The notes under the pieces are model-generated. The model worked only from the letters and a program-made list of their open reading frames with translations. It made no database searches and was not told the DNA's origin. The position numbers and the translations under genes were made by a program. A stretch of 41,752 nt of DNA. It comes from Candidatus Competibacteraceae bacterium (GTDB taxonomy: Bacteria; Pseudomonadota; Gammaproteobacteria; Competibacterales; Competibacteraceae). The DNA is taken from assembly GCA_027492875.1 (NCBI GenBank), contig JAPUDV010000109.1, positions 6,171 through 47,922 of the forward strand. Reading direction: 5' to 3'. This document shows, piece after piece, positions 1 to 7,189 of the stretch (positions are counted from its first letter, which is position 1; each line of letters starts with the position of its first letter).

Positions 1-89
1 TCGGTTTCCTGAAACTTCCGGTCGGTTTCCTTCTGCGCTTCCGCCACTTCGCGGAATAAAGTCCAGACTTCATCTAATGTGGTAGCCAT
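1..89 (-). CDS. Partial coiled-coil protein, N-terminus only
   Basis: The leftmost bases, read on the minus strand, open with ATG at 89 and stay in frame to the window edge. The 29 visible codons read MATTLDEVWTLFREVAEAQK followed by a charged helical stretch. A good ribosome binding site (GGGAGGA) lies about 7 bases upstream of the ATG. The heptad-like pattern with EAQKETDRKFQET resembles the start of the DUF3782-type coiled-coil proteins common in some gammaproteobacteria and cyanobacteria, but too little is present to be sure. The gene is divergent from the lipid transporter operon that follows. The function cannot be inferred from this fragment. Confidence 0.7.
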   Translation of the reverse strand, partial: MATTLDEVWTLFREVAEAQKETDRKFQET

Positions 90-211
90 CGCTTTGTCCT
101 CCCGGTTCGACCCGGGTTTTCAGAGAATCCCCGTCAGGGTAGGCGGGGCGGGTCGGCAACGACGATCCGAATTCATTGTAAAAACAGCTTCATGGAACCC
201 CAGTTCTGAAC

Positions 212-1327
212 ATTTCATCCACCATCCTCCGTCCGGAATCCAGCGTCTGGCATTGCCAGGGTGCCTGGACGCTGGCCGGCGTCGAAGACTTCGACATCCG
301 CCGGATTCCCGATCCACCGCGATCCGACCCCTTCATCCTGGACGGTTCCGGCATCCAGACCATCGACACCACCGGCGCGCTGTACCTGCTCAATCTGGTC
401 GCCGCGCTGGAACGGGACGGTCGCCGGGTGCAACTGATCGGCTTGCACGAGGGACACCGGGAGCTGTTGGATCTGGTGCGGGAGCGCCGCGCCGCTGCCG
501 GAGAACCGCCGCCGCCGGTCGCGTCGCCGGGCGGGCTGGAACGGTTGGGCCGGTGGGTTTGGCATTACCTGGAGCGTGGCATCGACTTTCTGGCCTTCGT
601 CGGCGAGGCGGCGCTGGCGCTGGGCCGACTGCTATTAAATCTTAGGCGGTTTCGCTGGCGGGCGCTGTTCGGTAACATCGAAACCGCCGGCGTTCACGCC
701 CTGCCCATCGTCGCGCTGCTGGCTTTCATGATGGGCATCGTCATCGCCTATCAGGGGGGCCGGCAACTGGAGTTCTACGGCGCCAACATCTTCATCGTCG
801 AACTGGTCTCGCTGACCATGCTGCGCGAGTTGGCGCCGCTGATCACCGCGATCATCGTCGCCGGCCGCACCGGTTCGTCCTACACCGCTCAGATCGGCAC
901 CATGCAGATCACCGAGGAAGTGGACGCGCTGCGCACCATCGGCATCCCGCCCACGGATCTGCTGGTGCTGCCCAAACTGTTGGCGCTGGTGATCGCCCTG
1001 CCGCTGCTGACGCTGTTCGCGGACGCGCTGAGCGTATTCGGCGGCATGGTCATGGCGCGGACCATGCTGGATGTGAGCTACGGCGATTTTCTCGACCGAT
1101 TCCCGCGGGTGGTGACGCTGACCTCGTTTCTGATCGGAATCGGCAAGGCGCCGGTGTTTGCCGCCATCATCGCCCTGGTGGGCTGCTATCAGGGCTTTCA
1201 GGTGCGCGGCGGCGCCGACAGCGTCGGCCGGCAAACCACGGTCAGCGTGGTGCAATCGATTTTTCTGGTGATTGCCGCCGACGCCCTGTTTTCGGTGGTG
1301 CTGGGCAGCGTCGGATTATGGCGCTGA
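212..1327 (+). CDS. mlaE: STAS-MlaE fusion: lipid ABC transporter permease
   Basis: Inner-membrane permease of an MCE-type (Mla family) ABC transporter that moves phospholipid between inner membrane and periplasm. The C-terminal 250 residues form the MlaE/DUF140 membrane domain, with hydrophobic runs around HALPIVALLAFMMGIVIAYQ, the conserved LRELAPLITAIIVAGRTGS region and a final ISLV-like helix near FLVIAADALFSVVLG. Upstream of the GTG at 428 the same frame stays open and encodes a STAS-like domain with a DGSGIQTIDTTGALYLL core, which is the fold of MlaB. No ATG, GTG or TTG exists in this frame between the stop at 179-181 and the GTG at 428. The start is therefore uncertain: ATT at 212 is my best guess, CTG at 206 is possible, and GTG 428 would lose the STAS domain. 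The symbol is family level. Confidence 0.88.
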   Translation: MSSTILRPESSVWHCQGAWTLAGVEDFDIRRIPDPPRSDPFILDGSGIQTIDTTGALYLLNLVAALERDGRRVQLIGLHEGHRELLDLVRERRAAAGEPPPPVASPGGLERLGRWVWHYLERGIDFLAFVGEAALALGRLLLNLRRFRWRALFGNIETAGVHALPIVALLAFMMGIVIAYQGGRQLEFYGANIFIVELVSLTMLRELAPLITAIIVAGRTGSSYTAQIGTMQITEEVDALRTIGIPPTDLLVLPKLLALVIALPLLTLFADALSVFGGMVMARTMLDVSYGDFLDRFPRVVTLTSFLIGIGKAPVFAAIIALVGCYQGFQVRGGADSVGRQTTVSVVQSIFLVIAADALFSVVLGSVGLWR

Positions 1328-2112
1328 GCGCGGGTCTAATGGAGAACGTGGTCGAAATCCGCGACCTGCGCACGCGCTTCGGCGAAACGGTCGTTCACGA
1401 TCACCTGGATCTCGCGATTCCCCGGGGCGAGGTGGTGGCTCTGGTCGGCGGCAGCGGTTCCGGCAAGACCACCCTGGTGCGGGCGGTGGTCATGCTGCTG
1501 AAGCCGGCGGCCGGCTCGATCAAGCTGTTTGGAGAAGAAGTCGTCGGGATCGGCGACGGCGCGGCGTTTCGGCTGCGGCGACGCTTCGGCATGTTGTTCC
1601 AGCAGGGCGCGCTGTTCGGTTCGCTCACGGTGCGGGACAATGTGGCGGCGCCGCTGCGCGAGCACACCCGGCTGCCGGCCCGGCGAATCGCGGAAATCGC
1701 CGACCTCAAGATCGCGCTGGCCGGTCTGCCGGCCGACGCCGGCAACAAGCTGCCGCGCGCGCTGAGCGGCGGGATGCTCAAGCGCGCGGCCCTGGCGCGG
1801 GCGCTGGCGCTCGATCCGGCACTGCTGTTTCTGGACGAACCGACCTCTGGCCTCGATCCGGTCAGCGCCGGCGCCTTCGACGAACTGGTGGTGCAGCTCA
1901 AGGAATCGCTGGGTCTGACCGTGGTGATGGTGACCCACGACCTGGATTCGCTGTGGCATGCCACCGACCGGGTGGCGTTTCTGGGCGAGCGGCGGGTGAT
2001 CGGCTACGCGCCGATGGCGGAGCTGGTGGCAACCGAACATCCGTTGATCCAGGCCTATTTCGAGGGGCCGCGCGGCCGCGCGGCGCGGAGGCAGGCGTGT
2101 ACAGCAAAGTAA
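1318..2112 (+). CDS. mlaF: Lipid ABC transporter ATP-binding protein (MlaF family)
   Basis: Cytoplasmic ATPase that powers the MlaE-type permease encoded just upstream. It is complete for an ABC nucleotide-binding domain: Walker A GGSGSGKTT, Q-loop around MLFQQGALF, signature ALSGGMLKRAALARAL, Walker B LLFLDEPTSGLD and the switch histidine in VTHDLDS. The FQQGALF segment is typical of the Mla/Mkl subfamily. The ATG at 1318 overlaps the permease stop by 10 bases; a second in-frame ATG at 1339 (MENVVEIRDL) is an equally good start. The 264-residue length is normal. The gene is co-transcribed with its neighbours, and its 3' end overlaps the start of the MCE gene. The symbol is family level, because the operon carries a PqiC-like lipoprotein instead of mlaC. 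Confidence 0.95.
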   Translation: MALSAGLMENVVEIRDLRTRFGETVVHDHLDLAIPRGEVVALVGGSGSGKTTLVRAVVMLLKPAAGSIKLFGEEVVGIGDGAAFRLRRRFGMLFQQGALFGSLTVRDNVAAPLREHTRLPARRIAEIADLKIALAGLPADAGNKLPRALSGGMLKRAALARALALDPALLFLDEPTSGLDPVSAGAFDELVVQLKESLGLTVVMVTHDLDSLWHATDRVAFLGERRVIGYAPMAELVATEHPLIQAYFEGPRGRAARRQACTAK

Positions 2113-3083
2113 ATTACGCCTTGGTGGGGCTGTTCGTCGTCCTTTTCGGCGCGGCGGTGGTGGGCGTGACGTTCTGGCTGACGATCGGGGTCGAGAACAA
2201 GAGCTACAGCCGCTATCGGGTGTACTTTCACGAGTCGGTGGCCGGCCTGAGCCTCAAGGCGGCGGTCCGCTATCGCGGCGTTCAAATCGGGCAGGTGGCA
2301 TCCATCCGGCTGGACCCCAGCAACCCCGATCAGGTCGACGTGGTGCTGGATATCGAACGCGGCACGCCGATTCGCCGCGACACCATCGCCACCCTGTCCA
2401 AGCAGGGGCTCACCGGAGTAGCGGCGGTGGAGTTGAGCGGTGGCGGCCAGTCGCTGCCCCTGGAGAAGCAACCGGGGCAGGAACTGCCGGTGATTCAGGC
2501 CGGGCCGTCGCTGGTGGCCCGCCTGGACGACGCCTTCAACAATATCCTCACCAACGTGGATACTCTGTCGCGGCGCTTCGAGCGCTTGCTGGGCGAGGAG
2601 AACCAGACGGCCCTGACCCAGATCCTGCAACATCTCAACACGATCACCGGCGCGGTGGCCGACCGCTCCGATAGTTTGCGCCGGACCTTGGACAACGTGG
2701 AAACCTTTACCGGGACGCTGGCGGGACGCTCGGCCCAACTGGGCAAGGTGCTGGATCAACTGACGGCGATGTTGCGGGGAAGCGGCGATCTGAGCGCGCG
2801 GCTTCGGGCGGCCTTGAGCGATTTTCGCGCCGGCGCCCAGTCGGTGCGCCGGACGGCGGACACGTTCGACCGGACCAGCCGGGACTTGAGCGGTCTGGCC
2901 GAGGTCGGACAACGGGAATTGCGACGGCTGGGGCAAAATACCGTGCCGGAACTCGACACCCTGCTGGTGGAAGCCAACGAACTGATGGCGGTGCTGCGAC
3001 GGTTGGCCGAGTTGCTGGAGCAGAACCCGCGCGCGCTGGTGGTGGGCAAGCCCAGCGGCCGGCCGGGGCCTGGGGAGGAGTAG
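2097..3083 (+). CDS. mlaD: MCE (MlaD family) substrate-binding protein
   Basis: Periplasmic, membrane-anchored lipid-binding subunit of the MCE transporter. It starts at GTG 2097, overlapping the ATPase stop by 16 bases; the encoded protein is 328 residues. An N-terminal helix (about residues 7-28, YALVGLFVVLFGAAVVGVTF) anchors it. The MCE domain follows at roughly 38-115, with VYFHESVAGLSLKAAVRYRG and VGQ-type VQIGQVASI. The rest is long amphipathic helix, as in MCE proteins that form a tube (residues about 150-310, LARLDDAFNNIL onward). It is longer than E. coli MlaD (about 183 residues), and that extended helix places it with the longer MCE proteins that pair with a PqiC-type lipoprotein. 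The symbol is family level. Confidence 0.92.
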   Translation: MYSKVNYALVGLFVVLFGAAVVGVTFWLTIGVENKSYSRYRVYFHESVAGLSLKAAVRYRGVQIGQVASIRLDPSNPDQVDVVLDIERGTPIRRDTIATLSKQGLTGVAAVELSGGGQSLPLEKQPGQELPVIQAGPSLVARLDDAFNNILTNVDTLSRRFERLLGEENQTALTQILQHLNTITGAVADRSDSLRRTLDNVETFTGTLAGRSAQLGKVLDQLTAMLRGSGDLSARLRAALSDFRAGAQSVRRTADTFDRTSRDLSGLAEVGQRELRRLGQNTVPELDTLLVEANELMAVLRRLAELLEQNPRALVVGKPSGRPGPGEE

Positions 3084-3119
3084 CTTGGGGCTGAAGACCG
3101 AATGGTGAAAGGGAAAAAT

Positions 3120-3767
3120 ATGAAAAATAACGATGTCTTGCGTTTTGAACGCGGATGCGGGAGGCGCTGGGTCCGGCTGGGCGGAGCGTTGCTGGCGGCG
3201 CTGGCGCTGAGCGCGTGTCTGCTGCCGCAGGACAAGTCGCCGCCGCGACAGGATTATTTGCTGGAAGTCGCGGCCTTCGCGCCGGCGCCGGCACGACGCG
3301 CCAGCGGCAAGATCCTGCTGGTGGCGGTGCCCAGGGCGGCGCCGGGTTTCGATTCCAATCGTATCGCCTACCGCCGGGAGCCGCCGAAGCTGGATTACTA
3401 CAACGACAGCGGCTGGAGCGACACGCCGGCCAAGATGCTGTTGCCGATCCTGGTGCGGGCGTTCGAAGCCACCGGCGCGTTCAAGGCGGTGGTGTCGCCG
3501 CCGGCGCCGGGGCTGACCGATCTGCGGGTGGACGTGGATGTGATCCGCTTGCAGCAGGAGTTCATGACCCAGCCCAGCCAAGTGCGGCTGAGCGCGCGCA
3601 TCAAGGTACTGGACATGAAAAGCGGGCATGTGCTGGGAACGCAGGTGTTCGAGGCGACGGAGCCGGCCCCCAGCGGGGATGCCTACGGCGCGGTTCGGGC
3701 GACGAACGCCGCCGTCGCTAAAATGCTGGGGGAGATGGTTCCGTTCGCGCTGCAATACGTGGGGTGA
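3120..3767 (+). CDS. ABC-type transport auxiliary lipoprotein (PqiC/DUF330-like)
   Basis: Predicted outer-membrane lipoprotein that completes the MCE transporter, the partner role of PqiC or YmbA in PqiABC. The N-terminus has a basic stretch, a hydrophobic core (LGGALLAALALSA) and a lipobox LSAC. The mature part matches the family layout, including YLLEVAAF near its start and a central region with APGFDSNRIAYR followed by YYNDSGWSDTPAKML; the corresponding stretch in this family contains a Y-x(5)-W-x-(D/E)-x-P motif. ATG 3120 is preferred over ATG 3102 because GAAAGGGAAA lies just upstream of it. It is the last gene of the transporter operon, followed by 170 bases without a gene. Confidence 0.9.
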   Translation: MKNNDVLRFERGCGRRWVRLGGALLAALALSACLLPQDKSPPRQDYLLEVAAFAPAPARRASGKILLVAVPRAAPGFDSNRIAYRREPPKLDYYNDSGWSDTPAKMLLPILVRAFEATGAFKAVVSPPAPGLTDLRVDVDVIRLQQEFMTQPSQVRLSARIKVLDMKSGHVLGTQVFEATEPAPSGDAYGAVRATNAAVAKMLGEMVPFALQYVG

Positions 3768-3938
3768 TCGGCAGGGCGCCATCCGCATGGCTTTGGGGGA
3801 CGTTTCGCGCGGCCTCTCGCGTACCGGGACAGTGCCCGCCCCCTCGCCGCTTTCGTACAATCTCTCAACCTGTCGACGTTCGCCGAAGACGTGCACGAAC
3901 GGCGACAGGTTTCGCAATCAACTGATGGAGCGCGCACC

Positions 3939-4175
3939 ATGATGTACATTTCTGGAACCATCGCCGACGTGACCGACGACGGCGCCACCGCGACGCTGAT
4001 TCTGGACACGGGCCGAATCAAGCATCATCTACACGCCGACCCGGATCTGCTGGCCGAGGCGCTGACCGCGCTCTACGGGGATGACTGCATCGGCAAACCG
4101 GTCGCGGTCCAGTGCGAGGGTTCGACGCTCACCAGCATCGAGATCCCCGGCGCGGCGCCGAACTACATCATTTAG
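3939..4175 (+). CDS. Small conserved-looking protein of unknown function
   Basis: A 78-residue protein (MMYISGTIADVTDDGATATL at the start) with no signal peptide or membrane segment. Its beta-rich, hydrophobic-alternating pattern would suit a small beta-barrel. The ATG at 3939 has GGAG 8 bases upstream; the adjacent ATG at 3942 is equivalent. It ends 20 bases before the REC-PAS-GGDEF-EAL gene and may be co-transcribed with it. I do not recognise a family. The real-gene call rests on the ribosome binding site, neighbour spacing and GC-biased third positions. An accessory role in the signalling cluster is possible but only a guess. Confidence 0.65.
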   Translation: MMYISGTIADVTDDGATATLILDTGRIKHHLHADPDLLAEALTALYGDDCIGKPVAVQCEGSTLTSIEIPGAAPNYII

Positions 4176-4195
4176 CCGACCGAGGCGCCGCGAGC

Positions 4196-6337
4196 ATGAG
4201 CGAACCGTCCGCCAGGGAGCCCAGCATCCCGCCGACCGTCGGCACCGTGCTGGTGCTGGACGATGAAACGGAAATTCTGGCGAGCCTGTACCGCCAATTG
4301 CAGCGGGAATTCCACGTTTTTACCGCCACCACGACCGCCCAGGCGCTGACCCTGCTCGACCGGCAACCGGTGGATGTGGTGATTGCCGACCAGCGTCTGC
4401 CGGATGCCAACGGCGCCGACTTTCTGCGCGAGGTCTACCGAAACAGGCCGGACACGACCCGCATCCTGCTGACCGGCTACTCGGATCTGGCGACGGCGAT
4501 CCAAGCGATCAACGAAGGCCACGTTTACGCCTACCTGGCCAAACCCTGGGACCCGCTGGAACTGCGCGCACTGCTGCGCAACGCCATCCAGGAGGCCCGC
4601 ATGCGGACTGAAAACCTGCGGTTGCTGGACCATCTGCGACACGTCGAAGAGCAACTGAAAGCGCGGATCGACGAGCAGGCGCGGGTGCTGCACGACAGCG
4701 AGGAGAACTTTCGGAGCGTTGTGCACAAAAACAACAGCGGCATCCTGCTGGTGGACGCGACGGGCACGATCTTGTTCGCCAACCCCGCCGCGGAGATCCT
4801 GCTCGGCCGCGACAGCCAGGATCTGCTGGGCAGCGAATTCGGCATTCCGGCGACGGGCGAGAGAGCCGAAATGACCATCCTGCGCCCCTGCGGCCAGCGG
4901 GGCACGGCCGAACTGACCGTGACCGAAACCCAGTGGCGGCACCAGGACGCCTATCTGCTGATGCTGCACGACATCACCGAGCGCAAGGAAGCCGAATCCC
5001 AGGCGCGGTATCTGGCCCAGCACGACAGCCTGACCGGGCTGCCCAATCGCATGCTGTTCATCGATCGCCTCGACCAGGCGCTGCGTCGCACCCGGCGCGA
5101 CCGCGACAAGACCGCGATCCTGTTTCTGGATCTGGACCGCTTCAAGGAGGTCAACGACACCTTGGGCCACAAGGTCGGCGATCAACTGCTCCAGCAGGTG
5201 GCGTCCCGCCTGGCCGACGCGGTGCGTCGGTCCGACACGGTGGCCCGCATGGGCGGCGACGAGTTCACGGTCCTGCTGGAAGGCTTGAACGACCGGGAAC
5301 ACGCCGGCGCGCTGGCCAGAAAACTCCGTAGCCTGTTCGATCAACCGATCTCGACCGACACCGGCGAACTGTTCGCGATCCCCAGCATCGGCATCAGCGT
5401 CTACCCCGACGATGCCGCCACCGATGCCGAGAGCCTGATCCGGCAGGCCGACAGCGCCATGTACCACGCCAAGCGCCACAAGGAGATGGATGTCTGCTTC
5501 TATTCGAAAGCGCTCGACTCGCGCAACCTCGACCGGCTGGGCCTGGAAAACAGCCTGCACCGCGCCCTGGACCGGAATGAGTTCGTGTTGCACTACCAGA
5601 TCCAGGTCGATCTGCGCGAACGGCGGACGACGGGCATGGAGGCGCTGGTGCGCTGGCGGCATCCGGATCGGGGTCTGGTTCCGCCCAACGATTTCATTCC
5701 GCTGCTGGAAGAAACCGGCCTGATCCTGCCGGTCGGCGACTGGATTCTGGCGGAAGCCTGCCGGCAGATGCGGGAATGGCGTTATATCGGGCTCGATCCG
5801 GTGCCGGTGGCGGTCAACATTTCTCCCAAGCAACTGGCGGATAAAAGTTTCGTCCAGACGATCCAGGGCTTGCTCGCGCACAGCGGCTTGTCGCCCGACT
5901 TGCTCAGACTGGAACTGACCGAGAGCGCGGTGATGCAGGATCAGTTTCGCGCCCTGCAAACGCTGCGCGCCGTGCGCGAGCTGGGCATCGAGCTGCACAT
6001 GGACGATTTCGGCGTCGGCTACTCCTCGCTCGGCCTGCTCAAGCAACTGCCCTTCGACCTGATCAAGATAGACCGCAGCTTTATTGTCGATCTGCTGGAC
6101 GATTCCGAAAGCGCGCTGCTGACCCGGGCCATCGTCAACGTGGCGCACGGCCTGAAGAAGAAAGTGGTGGCCGAGGGGGTCGAGACCGAGGCGCAGGCCG
6201 CCCACCTGCTGTATATCGGTTGTAACTACGCGCAAGGCTGGCTGTTCGGCAAAGCGGTTTCCGCCGCCGAAATGACGGTGCACCTGCGCGGTCTGCCGGG
6301 CTCTTCGGTCCGCATGGGCATCACGCCGAGTCCGTGA
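4196..6337 (+). CDS. REC-PAS-GGDEF-EAL response regulator (c-di-GMP turnover)
   Basis: A 713-residue cytoplasmic response regulator that can make and/or break cyclic di-GMP. Residues about 15-130 form a receiver domain with acceptor D65 (VVIADQRLPD) and K116. A helix (about 130-165) leads to a PAS domain (about 168-262). The GGDEF domain (about 270-435) has an intact GGDEF at 353-357 and an RxxD inhibitory site at 344-347. The EAL domain (about 445-700) keeps E482-A-L, N541, the LTES segment, DDFG at 603-606, K624 and EGVE at 660-663. Both output domains therefore look catalytically competent. ATG 4196 is chosen because the receiver domain begins right after it; longer in-frame extensions run through the preceding gene. 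It lies upstream of the kinase-Kai genes and is a likely output of that pathway. Confidence 0.96.
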   Translation: MSEPSAREPSIPPTVGTVLVLDDETEILASLYRQLQREFHVFTATTTAQALTLLDRQPVDVVIADQRLPDANGADFLREVYRNRPDTTRILLTGYSDLATAIQAINEGHVYAYLAKPWDPLELRALLRNAIQEARMRTENLRLLDHLRHVEEQLKARIDEQARVLHDSEENFRSVVHKNNSGILLVDATGTILFANPAAEILLGRDSQDLLGSEFGIPATGERAEMTILRPCGQRGTAELTVTETQWRHQDAYLLMLHDITERKEAESQARYLAQHDSLTGLPNRMLFIDRLDQALRRTRRDRDKTAILFLDLDRFKEVNDTLGHKVGDQLLQQVASRLADAVRRSDTVARMGGDEFTVLLEGLNDREHAGALARKLRSLFDQPISTDTGELFAIPSIGISVYPDDAATDAESLIRQADSAMYHAKRHKEMDVCFYSKALDSRNLDRLGLENSLHRALDRNEFVLHYQIQVDLRERRTTGMEALVRWRHPDRGLVPPNDFIPLLEETGLILPVGDWILAEACRQMREWRYIGLDPVPVAVNISPKQLADKSFVQTIQGLLAHSGLSPDLLRLELTESAVMQDQFRALQTLRAVRELGIELHMDDFGVGYSSLGLLKQLPFDLIKIDRSFIVDLLDDSESALLTRAIVNVAHGLKKKVVAEGVETEAQAAHLLYIGCNYAQGWLFGKAVSAAEMTVHLRGLPGSSVRMGITPSP

Positions 6338-6383
6338 ACGGCGGCGAGAACACCGACGTATTTTCCAGCCCCAGGAGACTTCC

Positions 6384-7187
6384 ATGAAAAACGTCCTCGC
6401 TCCTTTCCGCGCGGCGGCAAGGTCCCGCCCGACGCTGCTCCTGACGCTGCTCCTGTCGCTGATGGCGCTGGCGGCGACCGCGCGGGCGGCCGAACCTCCG
6501 CCGGTGTTGCGGTTCACGACCAGCGAATTTCCGCCGCACATCAACCCGGCACATGATGGCTTTCTCGACCGGGTGATCCTCGAAGCGATGCGCCGGGCGG
6601 GGGTCGGCGCCGAGATCGTGCTTCTCCCCAACGCCCGCGCCATCAAGTCCGCGGACGAGGGCGAATACGACGGCAATCTCGTGCGTATCGCGGGGCTCGA
6701 ACGGCTGTTCCCGCATCTGATTCCGGTGCCGGAAACGATCATGGACATGGTTTTTGTCGCTTTTGCGGCGCCGGGTCTAACCGTGCATGAAGACGGTTGG
6801 GAAATCGTCCGGGATCGCAACGTGGTGCTGATCCGGGGCTGGAAACTCTACGAAGAAGGCGTATTGGCCTATCGCCCCCGCACCGCCTTGACCGTCACCG
6901 AACCCGATCAACTCTTTCGCATGTTGCACGCCGGCCGCGCCGATCTGGCGTTGTACGAACTGTGGTCGGGCCGTTATCTGCTCAAACAACTGGGCATCGA
7001 CGATATCCGTGCGGTGGAACCACCGCTGACGGTGCGCGAGATGTTCATCTACCTCCATGAACGCCACGCCGCCCTGGCGCCGCGCATCGCCGCCGCGCTG
7101 CGCGGCATGAAACAGGACGGCAGCTACCGGCGCCTGGTCGAAGAACTGCTCGAACCCCTGCGCGGCGCCGGCAAGGACGCGCCATAA
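6384..7187 (+). CDS. Periplasmic solute-binding-protein-like sensor
   Basis: A 267-residue exported protein with a signal peptide (basic start, then LLLTLLLSLMALAATARAAE, cleavage expected near ARA-AE). The mature part starts LRFTTSEFPPHINP and has the two-lobe pattern of transporter substrate-binding (SBP_bac_3-like) proteins, including a GEYDGNLVRI segment and a late DLALYELWSG region. No transporter genes are near. It sits 2 bases upstream of a membrane histidine kinase, so a ligand-delivery or sensing role for that kinase is the simplest reading, but this is inference. ATG 6384 follows AGGAGA at good spacing. The ligand is unknown. Confidence 0.9.
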   Translation: MKNVLAPFRAAARSRPTLLLTLLLSLMALAATARAAEPPPVLRFTTSEFPPHINPAHDGFLDRVILEAMRRAGVGAEIVLLPNARAIKSADEGEYDGNLVRIAGLERLFPHLIPVPETIMDMVFVAFAAPGLTVHEDGWEIVRDRNVVLIRGWKLYEEGVLAYRPRTALTVTEPDQLFRMLHAGRADLALYELWSGRYLLKQLGIDDIRAVEPPLTVREMFIYLHERHAALAPRIAAALRGMKQDGSYRRLVEELLEPLRGAGKDAP

Positions 7188-7189
7188 AC

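Noticed and set aside
4172..6820. 882-residue minus-strand reading frame
   Set aside because: It lies opposite the REC-PAS-GGDEF-EAL and sensor genes and reads as low-complexity Q/R/H/G-rich protein, an antisense shadow of GC-rich coding DNA.
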